Assembly: GCA_965243215.1 (NCBI GenBank)
Contig: CBDEUJ010000004.1
Coordinates: 124,001 to 188,000 of the forward strand
Length of the DNA stretch: 64,000 nucleotides
From: JAJEFO01 sp009843725
GTDB lineage: Bacteria; Pseudomonadota; Alphaproteobacteria; Rhodobacterales; Rhodobacteraceae
Direction: 5' to 3'
Of this stretch, positions 35,213-44,304 are shown piece after piece; position 1 is the first letter of the stretch; each line of letters opens with the position of its first letter. A program made the position numbers and the translations under genes. The notes beneath the pieces are model-generated. The model saw only the letters and a list, made by a program, of their open reading frames with translations, was not told the origin of the DNA and did no database searches.

Positions 35213-38200
35213 ATGTCGGAACCTCGCACGATGACCCTTTCAGGCGCGCCGGAAGGATTCGATGCCTCGCTTGTCCTGCGTGAGCTGGAGACCGCGCCAA
35301 GAGTCTGCCATGTCGCAAGAGACGACAAGCGCATGGCAGCAATGTCGGAGGCGTTGACGTTCTTCGCGCCACATGTTCGCGTGCTCAGGTTCCCGGGTTG
35401 GGACTGCCTCCCGTACGAACGTGTTTCCCCGAACGTGGACATTTCCGCGGAACGCATGGCAACCCTTGCGCGTCTGGCCTGCAATGCCCCAGGCCCCTTT
35501 ATCCTTCTGACAACCCTCAACGCGGCGACACAGAGAATTCCGCCACTCGAACTCGTCCGGACATCCAGCTTCACCGCCCGGGCCGGCAAGCATGTGAACG
35601 AGACTGCGCTAAGGGGGTTTCTGACCCGCATGGGATTCGTGCAGACCCCGACCGTGGCGGAGCCCGGTGACTATGCGGTCCGCGGCGGCATCATCGACAT
35701 TTTTCCGCCAGGCGAAGGCGGCCCGGTTCGGCTCGACCTCTTCGGGGATGTGCTGGAGGAAGCGCGGCGCTTCGATGCCGTCACCCAGAGAACCGTTGCG
35801 CAGCTTGCGGCAGTCGAGCTCGCGCCAGTCAGCGAGATCATCCTCGATGAGGCGTCCATTTCCCGATTTCGGCAGAACTACAGGCTGGAATTCGGGGCGG
35901 GCGGGAGCAGCGACCCGCTCTACGAAGCGGTCAGTTCGGGACGAAGGCACTCAGGCATCGAGCATTGGCTGCCGTTCTTCCATGAGCGTCTCGAGACGAT
36001 TTTCGACTACCTGCCCGATGCAACGATCACGCTCGATGACCGGACCAAGGCCATGCACGAGGCGCGCTGGGAAGCCGTGAACATTCAATACGAGGCACGC
36101 CACGAGGCACGGCTTGTCGTCAGCGAGATGGACAGTGTCTACAAGCCGATCCCGCCCGGACTGCTCTATCTTGACGATGCCGCATGGCACGCCGAAACCA
36201 AGGGGCGCAGGATCCTGCAACTGGCCGTTTCGCCGCAACCAGAGGGACCGGGCAGCCTGGACGCCGGCGGACGTGTCGGCCGCAACTTCGCCCCGGAGCG
36301 CCAGCAGGAATCCACAAGCCTTCTCAAGGCTGTGGCCGACCACATAAGGGCCAGGGCGCGCACGGACCAGGTGATCATCACGTCCTACTCGGAGGGCGCA
36401 CGGCAACGCCTGCAGGGTCTCATCGCAGATCACGACATTCTGGGCGCCGCGCCGATTTCCGACTTCAGCGACGTTCCCGAAGGCAGGGGCAGTGTCTTTC
36501 TCGCCGTGTGGCCTCTGCAGCACGGATTCGAGAGCGGGGAAGGTCTCACGTTCATCTCCGAACAGGACATCTTTGGGGACCGCCTGACACGCCAGCCCAG
36601 AAAGAGGCGCCGGGCCGACAATTTCCTGACTGAAGCCCGATCACTCAGCCCTGAGGATCTGATTGTTCACGTGGAACACGGCGTCGGGCGCTACAAGGGC
36701 CTTGAGGTCGTCGAGGCCCTTGGTGCCCCACATGAATGCATCCACCTCGAATATGCCGGTGGCGACAAGCTGTACTTGCCCGTCGAGAACATCGAGCTTC
36801 TCAGTCGCTACGGCCACGACGAGGCCCAGCTGGACCGCCTTGGAAGCGCGGCCTGGCAGGCTCGCAAGGCAGGGCTGAAGCGGCGCATTCGCGAAATCGC
36901 CGACAACCTTGTCCGCATCGCAGCCGAACGTCATCTTCGGAAAGCTCCAACTGTCGAACGACCGGAAGGCCTGTGGGAAGCGTTTTCGGCGCGGTTTTCC
37001 CATCAGGAGACCGATGACCAACTCGCAGCCATCGGCGAAACGCTTGACGACATGGCTTCGGGGAAACCCATGGACAGGTTGATCTGTGGTGACGTGGGTT
37101 TCGGCAAGACCGAAGTGGCGATGCGTGCGGCTTTTGCCGCCGCCATGTCAGGGGTACAGGTCGCTGTCATCGCCCCGACCACCTTGCTCGCTCGTCAGCA
37201 TGCGGAGAGATTTGTCGAACGGTTCCGGGGATTTCCGGTCGAAGTTCGCCAGCTGTCAAGGTTTGTTCCAGCGAAGGACGCCGCAAGGACACGCGACGGA
37301 CTTGCCGACGGTACGGTGGACATAGTTATCGGCACGCACGCCGTTCTTGCCAGGTCGGTGCGCTTTCAGAATCTCGGTTTGCTGATCGTCGATGAGGAGC
37401 AACATTTCGGAGTCACACACAAGGAGCGAATGAAGCAGCTTCGTTCCGACATCCATGTTCTTACGCTTACGGCGACACCCATTCCGCGCACGCTTCAGAT
37501 GTCGTTGACGGGCGTGCGCGACTTGTCCGTCATCGGGACGCCACCCGTCGACCGTCTTGCCATTCGCACCTACGTGAGCGAATTCGACAGCGTGACGCTC
37601 CGGGAAGCGCTGCTTCGCGAGCACTACCGGGGCGGCCAGTCCTTCTTCGTGGTGCCAAGGGTCAGCGATCTCCCCGAAATCGAGACCTGGCTATCCGAGC
37701 AGGTTCCCGAACTTACCCATGTCGTCGTCCATGGGCAACTGGCGGCAAGCACGCTCGATAGTCGAATGAACGCCTATTACGAAGGCAAGTTCGACATTCT
37801 CCTGGCCACGACAATCGTGGAATCCGGCCTCGACATTCCAACTGCCAACACCATGATCGTCCACCGGGCGGACATGTTCGGGCTCGCGCAACTCTACCAG
37901 ATTCGGGGCCGGGTAGGGCGCTCGAAAGCCCGCGCCTATGCCTACCTTACGACGCGGCCAAACGCCGGGCTCACGGTCCAGGCAGAGCGACGGCTGAGAG
38001 TTCTCGGCTCCCTGGATTCGCTTGGAGCAGGGTTCACCCTCGCATCCCAGGATCTGGACATCCGCGGAGCCGGCAACATCCTCGGCGAGGAGCAGTCCGG
38101 ACATATTCGCGAAGTGGGCTTTGAACTCTATCGCTCCATGCTGGAAGACATGATTGCGAAGATCCGGTCTGGTGAAACAGAAGGTCTCACCGATGCGGAA

Positions 38201-38653
38201 GACCAGTGGTCGCCGCAGATCAGGCTCGGCGTTCCAGTCCTGATCCCGGAAAGCTACGTTCGCGACCTCGATGTCCGTCTCGGCCTTTATCGTCGCCTTT
38301 CGAACCTGTCGTCCAAGGTCGAAATCGAGGGCTTTGCCGCCGAGCTCATAGACAGATTCGGCAAGTTGCCGAAGGAGGTGAATGCTCTGCTTCTGGTGGT
38401 GCGCATCAAGAGCGAATGCAGGAAAGCCGGAATTGCGCGCCTCGACACCGGACCCAAGGGAGCGACGATCCAGTTCCATGAAGACCGATTCGCGAATCCG
38501 GACGGTCTTGTGGAGTTCATTCACGGTCAGAACGGGCTTGCGAAGATAAGGAACAACAAGCTCATCGTGCGACGAGACTGGAGAAAGGCCCGTGATCGAG
38601 TTCAGGGCGCATTCGTTGTCGCGCGAGAATTGGCTTCAAAAGCACGCTGTTGA
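35213..38653 (+). CDS. mfd: transcription-repair coupling factor Mfd
   Basis: This 1146-residue protein matches Mfd in length and order of domains: an N-terminal UvrB-like region, the RNA-polymerase-interacting domain (about 480-540; IVHVEHGVGRYKGLE, GGDKLYLPVENIEL), and a RecG-like translocase with Walker A GDVGFGKTEVA (about 625), DEEQHFG (about 727) and TATPIPRTLQMS, then the C-terminal TRCF domain. It releases stalled RNA polymerase and recruits UvrA to lesions. It is the first clearly housekeeping gene after the accessory half. Confidence 0.95.
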   Translation: MSEPRTMTLSGAPEGFDASLVLRELETAPRVCHVARDDKRMAAMSEALTFFAPHVRVLRFPGWDCLPYERVSPNVDISAERMATLARLACNAPGPFILLTTLNAATQRIPPLELVRTSSFTARAGKHVNETALRGFLTRMGFVQTPTVAEPGDYAVRGGIIDIFPPGEGGPVRLDLFGDVLEEARRFDAVTQRTVAQLAAVELAPVSEIILDEASISRFRQNYRLEFGAGGSSDPLYEAVSSGRRHSGIEHWLPFFHERLETIFDYLPDATITLDDRTKAMHEARWEAVNIQYEARHEARLVVSEMDSVYKPIPPGLLYLDDAAWHAETKGRRILQLAVSPQPEGPGSLDAGGRVGRNFAPERQQESTSLLKAVADHIRARARTDQVIITSYSEGARQRLQGLIADHDILGAAPISDFSDVPEGRGSVFLAVWPLQHGFESGEGLTFISEQDIFGDRLTRQPRKRRRADNFLTEARSLSPEDLIVHVEHGVGRYKGLEVVEALGAPHECIHLEYAGGDKLYLPVENIELLSRYGHDEAQLDRLGSAAWQARKAGLKRRIREIADNLVRIAAERHLRKAPTVERPEGLWEAFSARFSHQETDDQLAAIGETLDDMASGKPMDRLICGDVGFGKTEVAMRAAFAAAMSGVQVAVIAPTTLLARQHAERFVERFRGFPVEVRQLSRFVPAKDAARTRDGLADGTVDIVIGTHAVLARSVRFQNLGLLIVDEEQHFGVTHKERMKQLRSDIHVLTLTATPIPRTLQMSLTGVRDLSVIGTPPVDRLAIRTYVSEFDSVTLREALLREHYRGGQSFFVVPRVSDLPEIETWLSEQVPELTHVVVHGQLAASTLDSRMNAYYEGKFDILLATTIVESGLDIPTANTMIVHRADMFGLAQLYQIRGRVGRSKARAYAYLTTRPNAGLTVQAERRLRVLGSLDSLGAGFTLASQDLDIRGAGNILGEEQSGHIREVGFELYRSMLEDMIAKIRSGETEGLTDAEDQWSPQIRLGVPVLIPESYVRDLDVRLGLYRRLSNLSSKVEIEGFAAELIDRFGKLPKEVNALLLVVRIKSECRKAGIARLDTGPKGATIQFHEDRFANPDGLVEFIHGQNGLAKIRNNKLIVRRDWRKARDRVQGAFVVARELASKARC

Positions 38654-38750
38654 AGGCGGGTCCGACAGGACTGCGACAGAATCAGGCACCTGGTAGTTCG
38701 CAACACGTCTTGCGCCTCGGGTCGGCTATGGCCTAAATGCGCCGAAATGT

Positions 38751-38836
38751 GCCCGAGTGGCGGAATGGTAGACGCAGCGGATTCAAAATCCGCCGGCAGC
38801 AATGCCGTGCGAGTTCGAGTCTCGCCTCGGGCACCA
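38751..38836 (+). tRNA. tRNA-Leu (anticodon CAA)
   Basis: The 86-base sequence folds as a class II tRNA. The acceptor stem GCCCGAG pairs with CTCGGGC, followed by A and an encoded CCA (38834-38836). The anticodon stem GCGGA/TCCGC holds the loop TTCAAAA with anticodon CAA at 38784-38786. A long variable arm and the T-arm GAGTTCGAGTCTC are present. These are leucine-tRNA features. Confidence 0.95.
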
Positions 38837-38905
38837 GAAGGCGCCAAGATGTTCTGGCAGGTGCATTGAGGGACAACGTTGGACAGGAAGCGACCTCAAG
38901 TTCAC

Positions 38906-39628
38906 ATGAAACACGCACTTGCCTCATTCGTTCTTGCATGTTGGGCCAGTCTCGCGACGGCGGCCGACGTGACCGTTGCCGTGGCATCGAATTTCGTCAC
39001 GACCGCCTTCAAGCTTGCTGCCGAATTCGAGGACCAGACCGGACTCTCCGTCGCCGTCGGCCATGGCGCCACCGGACATCTCTATACGCAGATCGTGCGC
39101 GGCGCCCCTTTCGACGTGCTTCTTGCAGGCGATGACGAACGTCCGGCGATGCTGTTGGCCAACGGCCGGGCGACACAAACGCGCGAATATGCGGTAGGAC
39201 GTCTGGCATTGGTGTCACGAGAACCCTTGACGCGAAAGTCCGCTGCCAAGGCCCTGGAAGGCAAGACCGTTGCCTTGGCCGACCCCATTGCTGCCCCCTA
39301 TGGCAAGGCATCCACGAGAGCGATGGAACGGCTGAAGCTGGATACCGCCAGCTTTCGGACTCTTCTGGTCATAAACGTCGGCCAGGTAGCAACCCTCTTC
39401 GAAACCGGCAACGCCGATGCCGCCTTCGTGGCGGCGTCACAGGTTCCGTTTCTTGACGCGCCGGAAGTGTTCGATCTTGGGCACCTGATTCCCGGCATTC
39501 CACAGCATGCAGCCCTTCTCACCAGAGCTGCCGGAAACGAGGCTGCACGTGCATTCTGGGACTGGTTGGCGACGGAAGGCGCGCAGGAACTGATCGCGGA
39601 ATCGGGTTACGGCCTCTCGGCGCAGTGA
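38906..39628 (+). CDS. modA: ModA-like molybdate/anion-binding protein
   Basis: This 240-residue protein has a signal peptide (KHALASFVLACWASLATA) and a ModA-type start (ADVTVAVASNFVTTAFKLAAEF), followed by GHGATGHLYTQIVRGAPFDV with the Ser/Thr oxyanion contacts of the family. It would bind molybdate or tungstate in the periplasm. No modB or modC gene follows, so the permease must be elsewhere. The ATG at 38906 gives a proper signal peptide but has no strong ribosome site; a TTG at 38879 would add nine residues. Confidence 0.8.
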   Translation: MKHALASFVLACWASLATAADVTVAVASNFVTTAFKLAAEFEDQTGLSVAVGHGATGHLYTQIVRGAPFDVLLAGDDERPAMLLANGRATQTREYAVGRLALVSREPLTRKSAAKALEGKTVALADPIAAPYGKASTRAMERLKLDTASFRTLLVINVGQVATLFETGNADAAFVAASQVPFLDAPEVFDLGHLIPGIPQHAALLTRAAGNEAARAFWDWLATEGAQELIAESGYGLSAQ

Positions 39629-40021
39629 CGGCGACGTGCCCTGAGAGCGGGACGTCCCGCTTTCCAGGCTGAGCGACTGCGGGCCCTGTTGTTCACGAGT
39701 GCGTTCCTTGATCCGATTGGGCCGGGCGGCGATCCCTCCTGGGACGGCGATACCGAAGGCGACCAGCGAGGCGTAGCAGCACGCCTTCACGATCCCGAGG
39801 CGGACCGAGATCCCGGGGCCCCGCAAAATGACTGCAGTCCTGCATCTCCGCCAACTCCCAGTTCCGCAATTTTCTGCTTGCAACTGCCGACGTGCCATCA
39901 TACCTCGCGCCTACTTCACAGGCAGGGCTTGGGCCGCCGAGGGATGCATCCTCGCTTGGTCCGCCGGTTGGGAGAGATCTCTGACGTCCTGCCGAGGCGC
40001 AAACCGGGAAAGGAAATGGAC
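39629..40021. other. modA-rpsB intergenic region
   Basis: A short palindrome GCGGGAC/GTCCCGC (39647-39660) followed by TTT may end modA transcription. The rest is the promoter and leader of rpsB. An S2-sensing leader structure is possible but I cannot show one. The rpsB frame is open upstream without coding support. Confidence 0.4.
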
Positions 40022-41170
40022 ATGGCGCTCCCTGAATTCACGATGCGCCAGCTTCTGGAAGCTGGCGTGCATTTCGGTCACCAGACACAGCGGTGGAATC
40101 CGCGCATGTCGGAATTCATCTATGGTGAACGCAATGGCATCCACATCATCGACTTGACCCAAACCGTTCCCATGCTGGACGCGGCCTTGAATGCCGTCCG
40201 TGAGACCGTGGCGAAAAACGGTCGCATTCTGTTTGTCGGCACGAAGCGGCAAGCGCAGAAGCCAATTGCCGAGGCGGCTGAAAAGTGCGCGCAGTATTAC
40301 ATGAACCACCGCTGGCTCGGCGGCACGCTGACCAACTGGAAGACAGTCTCACAGTCGATCAAGCGCCTGAACGAGATTGACGAGCAGATGGCGGACGGGG
40401 CGGAGGGCCTGACAAAGAAGGAGCGCCTTGGCATCGAGCGCGAGCAATCGAAGCTTCAGGCGTCGCTTGGCGGAATCCGTGAAATGGGCGGCGTTCCGGA
40501 TCTTCTCTTTGTGATCGACGTGAACAAGGAAGACCTTGCGGTCGCCGAGGCGAGGAAGCTTGGCATTCCGGTTGTTGCGGTCGTTGACACGAACTGCACG
40601 CCGGATAGCATTGACTACATCATTCCAGGCAATGACGACGCCTCACGGGCGGTGGCGCTCTACTGTGATCTCGTGAGCCGCGCTGCACTTGATGGCATGA
40701 GTGCCCAGCTTGGCGCTGCCGGCATTGACCTAGGCGAAATGGAAACTGCTGTGGAGGCGGCGGCTCTCGAAGCAGACGCCAGCGCGCCGGCGACCGAAGA
40801 TGCGCCGGACGCTGTGTCAGTCGCCGAGGCCACGCAGACAGAAGAGGCAAAGGCTGACGACGCCACGAGCGGCAAGGAGGCGCCTTCGGTGGAGGAGCAG
40901 CCCGCAGCCAAAGAAGCGCCCGCCCAGGAGCCATCGGAACAGAAGGTGGTCAGGGGTGCGGATGCCCCAGAAGGAACGCCAGAAGGGGACGCTGATGCCG
41001 TTGAAGGGAAGGCGTCAGCCAAGACCGTCGCTGCGCCGACGACCGCAGTCCAGGATGCAGATGCCAGCAAGGATGCGTCGGCAAAGACCGTGACTGCAGG
41101 GACAGAGAAGCCCGGTGCCATTGAGACGGCGGAGCCGAAGAAGCCTGCCAACATCGAAATAGCTGGCTGA
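40022..41170 (+). CDS. rpsB: 30S ribosomal protein S2 with long C-terminal extension
   Basis: Residues 1 to about 236 are a standard S2 (MRQLLEAGVHFGHQTQRWNP near the N-terminus, GTKRQAQKPI, NHRWLGGTLTNWKT, VVAVVDTNCTPD). About 145 further residues follow, rich in Ala, Glu, Asp and Lys with repeats of EAP/KEAP type and no fold I recognise; the protein is 382 residues against about 240 in E. coli. The ATG at 40022 has AAGGA 7 bases upstream. It pairs with tsf, 71 bases downstream, as in most bacteria. Confidence 0.93.
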   Translation: MALPEFTMRQLLEAGVHFGHQTQRWNPRMSEFIYGERNGIHIIDLTQTVPMLDAALNAVRETVAKNGRILFVGTKRQAQKPIAEAAEKCAQYYMNHRWLGGTLTNWKTVSQSIKRLNEIDEQMADGAEGLTKKERLGIEREQSKLQASLGGIREMGGVPDLLFVIDVNKEDLAVAEARKLGIPVVAVVDTNCTPDSIDYIIPGNDDASRAVALYCDLVSRAALDGMSAQLGAAGIDLGEMETAVEAAALEADASAPATEDAPDAVSVAEATQTEEAKADDATSGKEAPSVEEQPAAKEAPAQEPSEQKVVRGADAPEGTPEGDADAVEGKASAKTVAAPTTAVQDADASKDASAKTVTAGTEKPGAIETAEPKKPANIEIAG

Positions 41171-41241
41171 AGCCGAATCAGGCAGATGGAAATCAGGGTG
41201 CGGGGAACCGTGCCCGGGACAGGCGATCAAGGAGAGCCAGG

Positions 41242-42120
41242 ATGTCAATCACTGCAGCACTTGTGAAAGAGCTTCGCGACGCAACCGGCGCGGGCATGAT
41301 GGATGCCAAGAAGGCGCTGACGGAGACCGACGGCGACATGGAGGCCGCCGCGGACTGGCTGCGAACCAAGGGGCTGGCGAAGGCAGACAAGAAGTCGGGG
41401 CGCACGGCCGCCGATGGCCTCGTGGCTGTCAGGACAGACGGGGGCAGGGGCGTTGTCGTAGAGGTGAACTCTGAAACCGACTTCGTCGCCAAGAACGAGG
41501 ATTTCCAGTCGATGGTCACCGACCTGGCCACGGCTGCTCTTGCCGTCGACAATGTCGAAGCGTTGAAGTCCGCGGACCTGGGCGGAAAACCTGCCTCGGA
41601 AGTGATCACCGAGGCAGTGGCCAAGATCGGAGAAAACATCCAGCTTCGCAGAATGGCCAGCATGGGCGGCGATCGGGTCGCATCATACGTGCACAACTCC
41701 GTGGCCCACGGCCTGGGCAAGATCGGGGTCCTGGTGGCGTATTCGGGTACGGACCCGGAACTTCCGCGGCAGATTGCCATGCACGTCGCGGCCATCAATC
41801 CCGCCGCGCTTGACGAAGCCAGCCTGGACGCCGCAGCAGTCGAGAAGGAGCGCGACATCCAGATGGAAATTGCGCGCGAAAGCGGGAAGCCCGAGGCGGT
41901 TGTCGAGAAGATGATCGAGGGCCGGATGAGGAAGTTCATTGCCGAGTCCACGCTCCTGAACCAGGCATTCGTCGTGAATCCAGACCTTACGGTCGGCAAG
42001 GCGGCGGAACAGGCCGGAATCGAGGTGACGGGCTTCGTCCGCCTCGAAGTCGGTGAAGGCATCGAGAAGAAAGAAGAGGACTTTGCCGCCGAAGTCGCGA
42101 AGGCTGCCCAAGCGGTGTAG
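41242..42120 (+). CDS. tsf: elongation factor Ts
   Basis: This 292-residue protein is EF-Ts, the nucleotide-exchange factor of EF-Tu. It has the N-terminal UBA-like helix LVKELRDATGAGMMDAKKAL, the EF-Tu contact motif VEVNSETDFVAKN (about 74-86), and the dimer core with MHVAAINP. AAGGAG precedes the ATG. It is probably transcribed with rpsB. Confidence 0.95.
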   Translation: MSITAALVKELRDATGAGMMDAKKALTETDGDMEAAADWLRTKGLAKADKKSGRTAADGLVAVRTDGGRGVVVEVNSETDFVAKNEDFQSMVTDLATAALAVDNVEALKSADLGGKPASEVITEAVAKIGENIQLRRMASMGGDRVASYVHNSVAHGLGKIGVLVAYSGTDPELPRQIAMHVAAINPAALDEASLDAAAVEKERDIQMEIARESGKPEAVVEKMIEGRMRKFIAESTLLNQAFVVNPDLTVGKAAEQAGIEVTGFVRLEVGEGIEKKEEDFAAEVAKAAQAV

Positions 42121-42393
42121 GACCCCGCGGCACATGACGCAAAGCCAGATGCTTGACGGAATGCCTGGCGACGTGCCGATGAGTTCAGCCTGACTGATCG
42201 GCTCCCTTCGCCGCAGAAGCCGAACGTCCGCTACTATTCGTCATTCATTCATGACGGTATTATGAACTTTGCCCGTCAATCACTGAGTAAGCAGAATGTT
42301 ATATATATTTGAAGAATAAGCAAAAATACAGACAGATCCGCACGAAAGCTCAAGTCGATAATTTAACATAACGCGCCTTATGCGCCTTTTGGG
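42121..42393. other. A/T-rich convergent gap between tsf and phoB
   Basis: A distinctly A/T-rich block (about 42270-42370, including TTATATATATTTG) contrasts with the G+C-rich surroundings. No gene, clear hairpin plus T-run, or origin-type repeats are visible. Confidence 0.4.
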
Positions 42394-43083
42394 TCAGCCC
42401 AAGGCATAGCCCGCGCTGCGCACGGTGCGAACCGGATTGGTCCCTCCATGCTTGCACAGCGCCTTCCGGAGCCGGCCCACGTGAACATCGACAGTCCGCG
42501 TGTCCACGTAGATGTCCCGCCCCCAGACGCGGTCAAGCAGCTGCTCCCGCGACCAGACCCGGCCCGGCTTGTCCATGAACGTCGCCAGCAACCGGAACTC
42601 GGTCGGGCCAAGCTTGATCGGCCTCTTGTTCCGCGTGACCTTGTATGTCTCGGAATCCAGCACAATGTCCTCGAATTCCAGCCGCATGCCCACAGTCGTC
42701 GGACGAATGCGACGCAACTGCGTCCTGACCCGCGCCATGAGTTCGGCAACCGAATACGGCTTGACGACATAATCGTCCGCGCCGGTCTCAAGACCGCGCA
42801 CGCGATCCCCCTCTTCCGAGCGGGCCGTCAGAATGATGACCGGAATGCTCCGCGTTTCGGTGCGCGACTTCAGGCGGCGGCAGATCTCGACCCCCGACAC
42901 TCCCGGGAGCATCCAGTCGAGAATGATCACGTCCGGCGGAGCCTCCTCCACCAGCAGAAGCGCGTCGTCGCCGCTTTCCGCCCTGGCGACGTCATAGCCT
43001 TCCGCCTGGAGATTGTATGCCAGGACCTCGCGCTGCGCGGCCTCATCCTCTACTACCAGAACGCTTGGCTGATTGGCAGGCAT
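42394..43083 (-). CDS. phoB: phosphate regulon response regulator PhoB
   Basis: This 229-residue OmpR-class regulator has a receiver domain (acidic site, phosphorylated Asp in VIILDWMLPGVSG, Thr in VIILTARS, Lys in DDYVVKPYS) and a winged-helix DNA-binding domain (PTEFRLLATFMDKPGRVWSR, then DVHVGRLRKAL). With PhoR it switches on phosphate-starvation genes. It lies 3 bases after phoU. Two Pho-box-like sites in the window (44275 and 62250) are likely targets. Confidence 0.94.
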   Translation of the reverse strand: MPANQPSVLVVEDEAAQREVLAYNLQAEGYDVARAESGDDALLLVEEAPPDVIILDWMLPGVSGVEICRRLKSRTETRSIPVIILTARSEEGDRVRGLETGADDYVVKPYSVAELMARVRTQLRRIRPTTVGMRLEFEDIVLDSETYKVTRNKRPIKLGPTEFRLLATFMDKPGRVWSREQLLDRVWGRDIYVDTRTVDVHVGRLRKALCKHGGTNPVRTVRSAGYALG

Positions 43084-43086
43084 TTC

Positions 43087-43797
43087 CTAGGATCCTTCGT
43101 TCATGTAGGGGGTCCGATCCTTCTTCGGTCTTGAATCATCGGGAAATTTGCCAGTGGCCATGTAGACCACCTGCTCCGCGATGTTTGTCACGTGATCCCC
43201 CATCCTTTCCATGTTCTTGGCGATGAAGTGGAGATGCATGCAAGGCGTGATGTTGCGGGGATCCTCCATCATGTATGTCAAGAGCTCGCGAAAGATCGAA
43301 TTGTAGAGCTGGTCCACGTCTTCGTCGCGCAGGATGACTCGCTCCGCCAGTTGGGCGTCGCGCTGAATGAAGGCGTCCAGGGCATCCTTGAGCATGAATT
43401 GCACCTCCCGCGCAATTCGCTTGATGGACACGTCAGCATCCTCGACACGCGGAGATTCCGCCAGCACCTGTGTCCGCTTGGCCAGGTTCTTCGCATAGTC
43501 GCCGCAACGTTCGAGATTGGCGCTGATCCTGATCACCGTCAGAACGGTTCTCAGATCGCTTGCCGTTGGCGCCCGAAGCGCAATTATGCGAGTCGCCTCG
43601 TCGTTGATCTGTTCCTCAAGTTCATCGATCGCCGCATCCCCTTCCCTGACCTTCCTGGACAGTTCGATGTCACGCACTTCAAGCGATTTGGCGCTGTCAA
43701 GAATCGCGCTTTCCACCAAGCCGCCCATCTTCATCAACATCCCTTGGATCGCTTCAAGATCGCGGTCGAACGCGGAGGCAATGTGTTGCTCGTTCAT
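43087..43797 (-). CDS. phoU: phosphate signalling protein PhoU
   Basis: This 236-residue helical protein has the two PhoU repeats with their metal-binding E/DxxxD patterns (VREGDAAIDELEEQINDEA and ILRDEDVDQLYNSIFRE) and ends with HFIAKNMERMGDHVTNIAEQ. It links the Pst importer with PhoR signalling. The ATG at 43797 gives the standard N-terminus; a TTG six codons earlier is possible. In most relatives pstB stands just upstream, but here the pst genes are absent from this place. Confidence 0.93.
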   Translation of the reverse strand: MNEQHIASAFDRDLEAIQGMLMKMGGLVESAILDSAKSLEVRDIELSRKVREGDAAIDELEEQINDEATRIIALRAPTASDLRTVLTVIRISANLERCGDYAKNLAKRTQVLAESPRVEDADVSIKRIAREVQFMLKDALDAFIQRDAQLAERVILRDEDVDQLYNSIFRELLTYMMEDPRNITPCMHLHFIAKNMERMGDHVTNIAEQVVYMATGKFPDDSRPKKDRTPYMNEGS

Positions 43798-44274
43798 TTC
43801 CAGGTTCCCGTCCAATCCGATCGGTGACGCAACTTTCCGTCCGGCAACGCTCGGGGCTGGCGAACACCTTTCCGGTCTTGCGATACTCTACGAGTCCGCC
43901 AAGACGAAAAAGGGCTTTCCTCTGCCTTGCCCTGGCCGGCAACTGCATCAAGTCCATGAAGATAGCGACCGAGGAGTTCCGCATCAACTCGCCGACGCGT
44001 TCCTCGATCCGGATGGCCGAAGCCGGATCGAGTCCCGAGCGCGGCCCGTCCGCTGGCAAGGAAGGCCCCTGCAAGGATCGAGGCGCAGGACAACCGCACC
44101 TGCGGACCCGCGACCTGAGCCTCGTCGCGGGCATTGGCGGCGAACCATGACGTTTCAAGACTCGCCGCGGCAGATGCGGTCACTCTCGCGTTCAATATGG
44201 AGCCTTCTCATGGCTGACCTGGACCGCACCACGCAGCCCGGTGATCGGCATCTAGGCGTCGCTGTCTGCGCTTT
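43798..44274. other. gap between phoU and phoR in place of pst genes
   Basis: Two overlapping minus-strand frames (from about 44195 and 44158) look like one frameshifted short protein: the N-terminal part in one (VAGPQVRLSCASILAGAFL) and the C-terminal part in the other (VGELMRNSSVAIFMDLMQLP, RKALFRLGGLVEYRKTGKVF). I do not recognise a family, so I do not call a gene. A Pho-box-like site lies at its upstream end. Confidence 0.35.
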
Positions 44275-44304
44275 TGTGACATCTCCGCAAATGTTTTATG
44301 ACAA
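44275..44304 (-). promoter_or_regulatory. Pho-box-like site overlapping the phoR stop
   Basis: On the minus strand TTGTCAT-AAAA-CATTTGC-GGAG-ATGTCAC has 7-bp units on an 11-bp period, with the two best units 22 bp apart. It points toward phoU-phoB. The site at 62250 has the same layout and the same first TTGTCA.AAAA. Confidence 0.6.

Noticed and set aside
42270..42370. A/T-rich block considered as a replication origin or attachment site
   Set aside because: No repeated DnaA-box-like units, no tRNA and no flanking integrase were seen.
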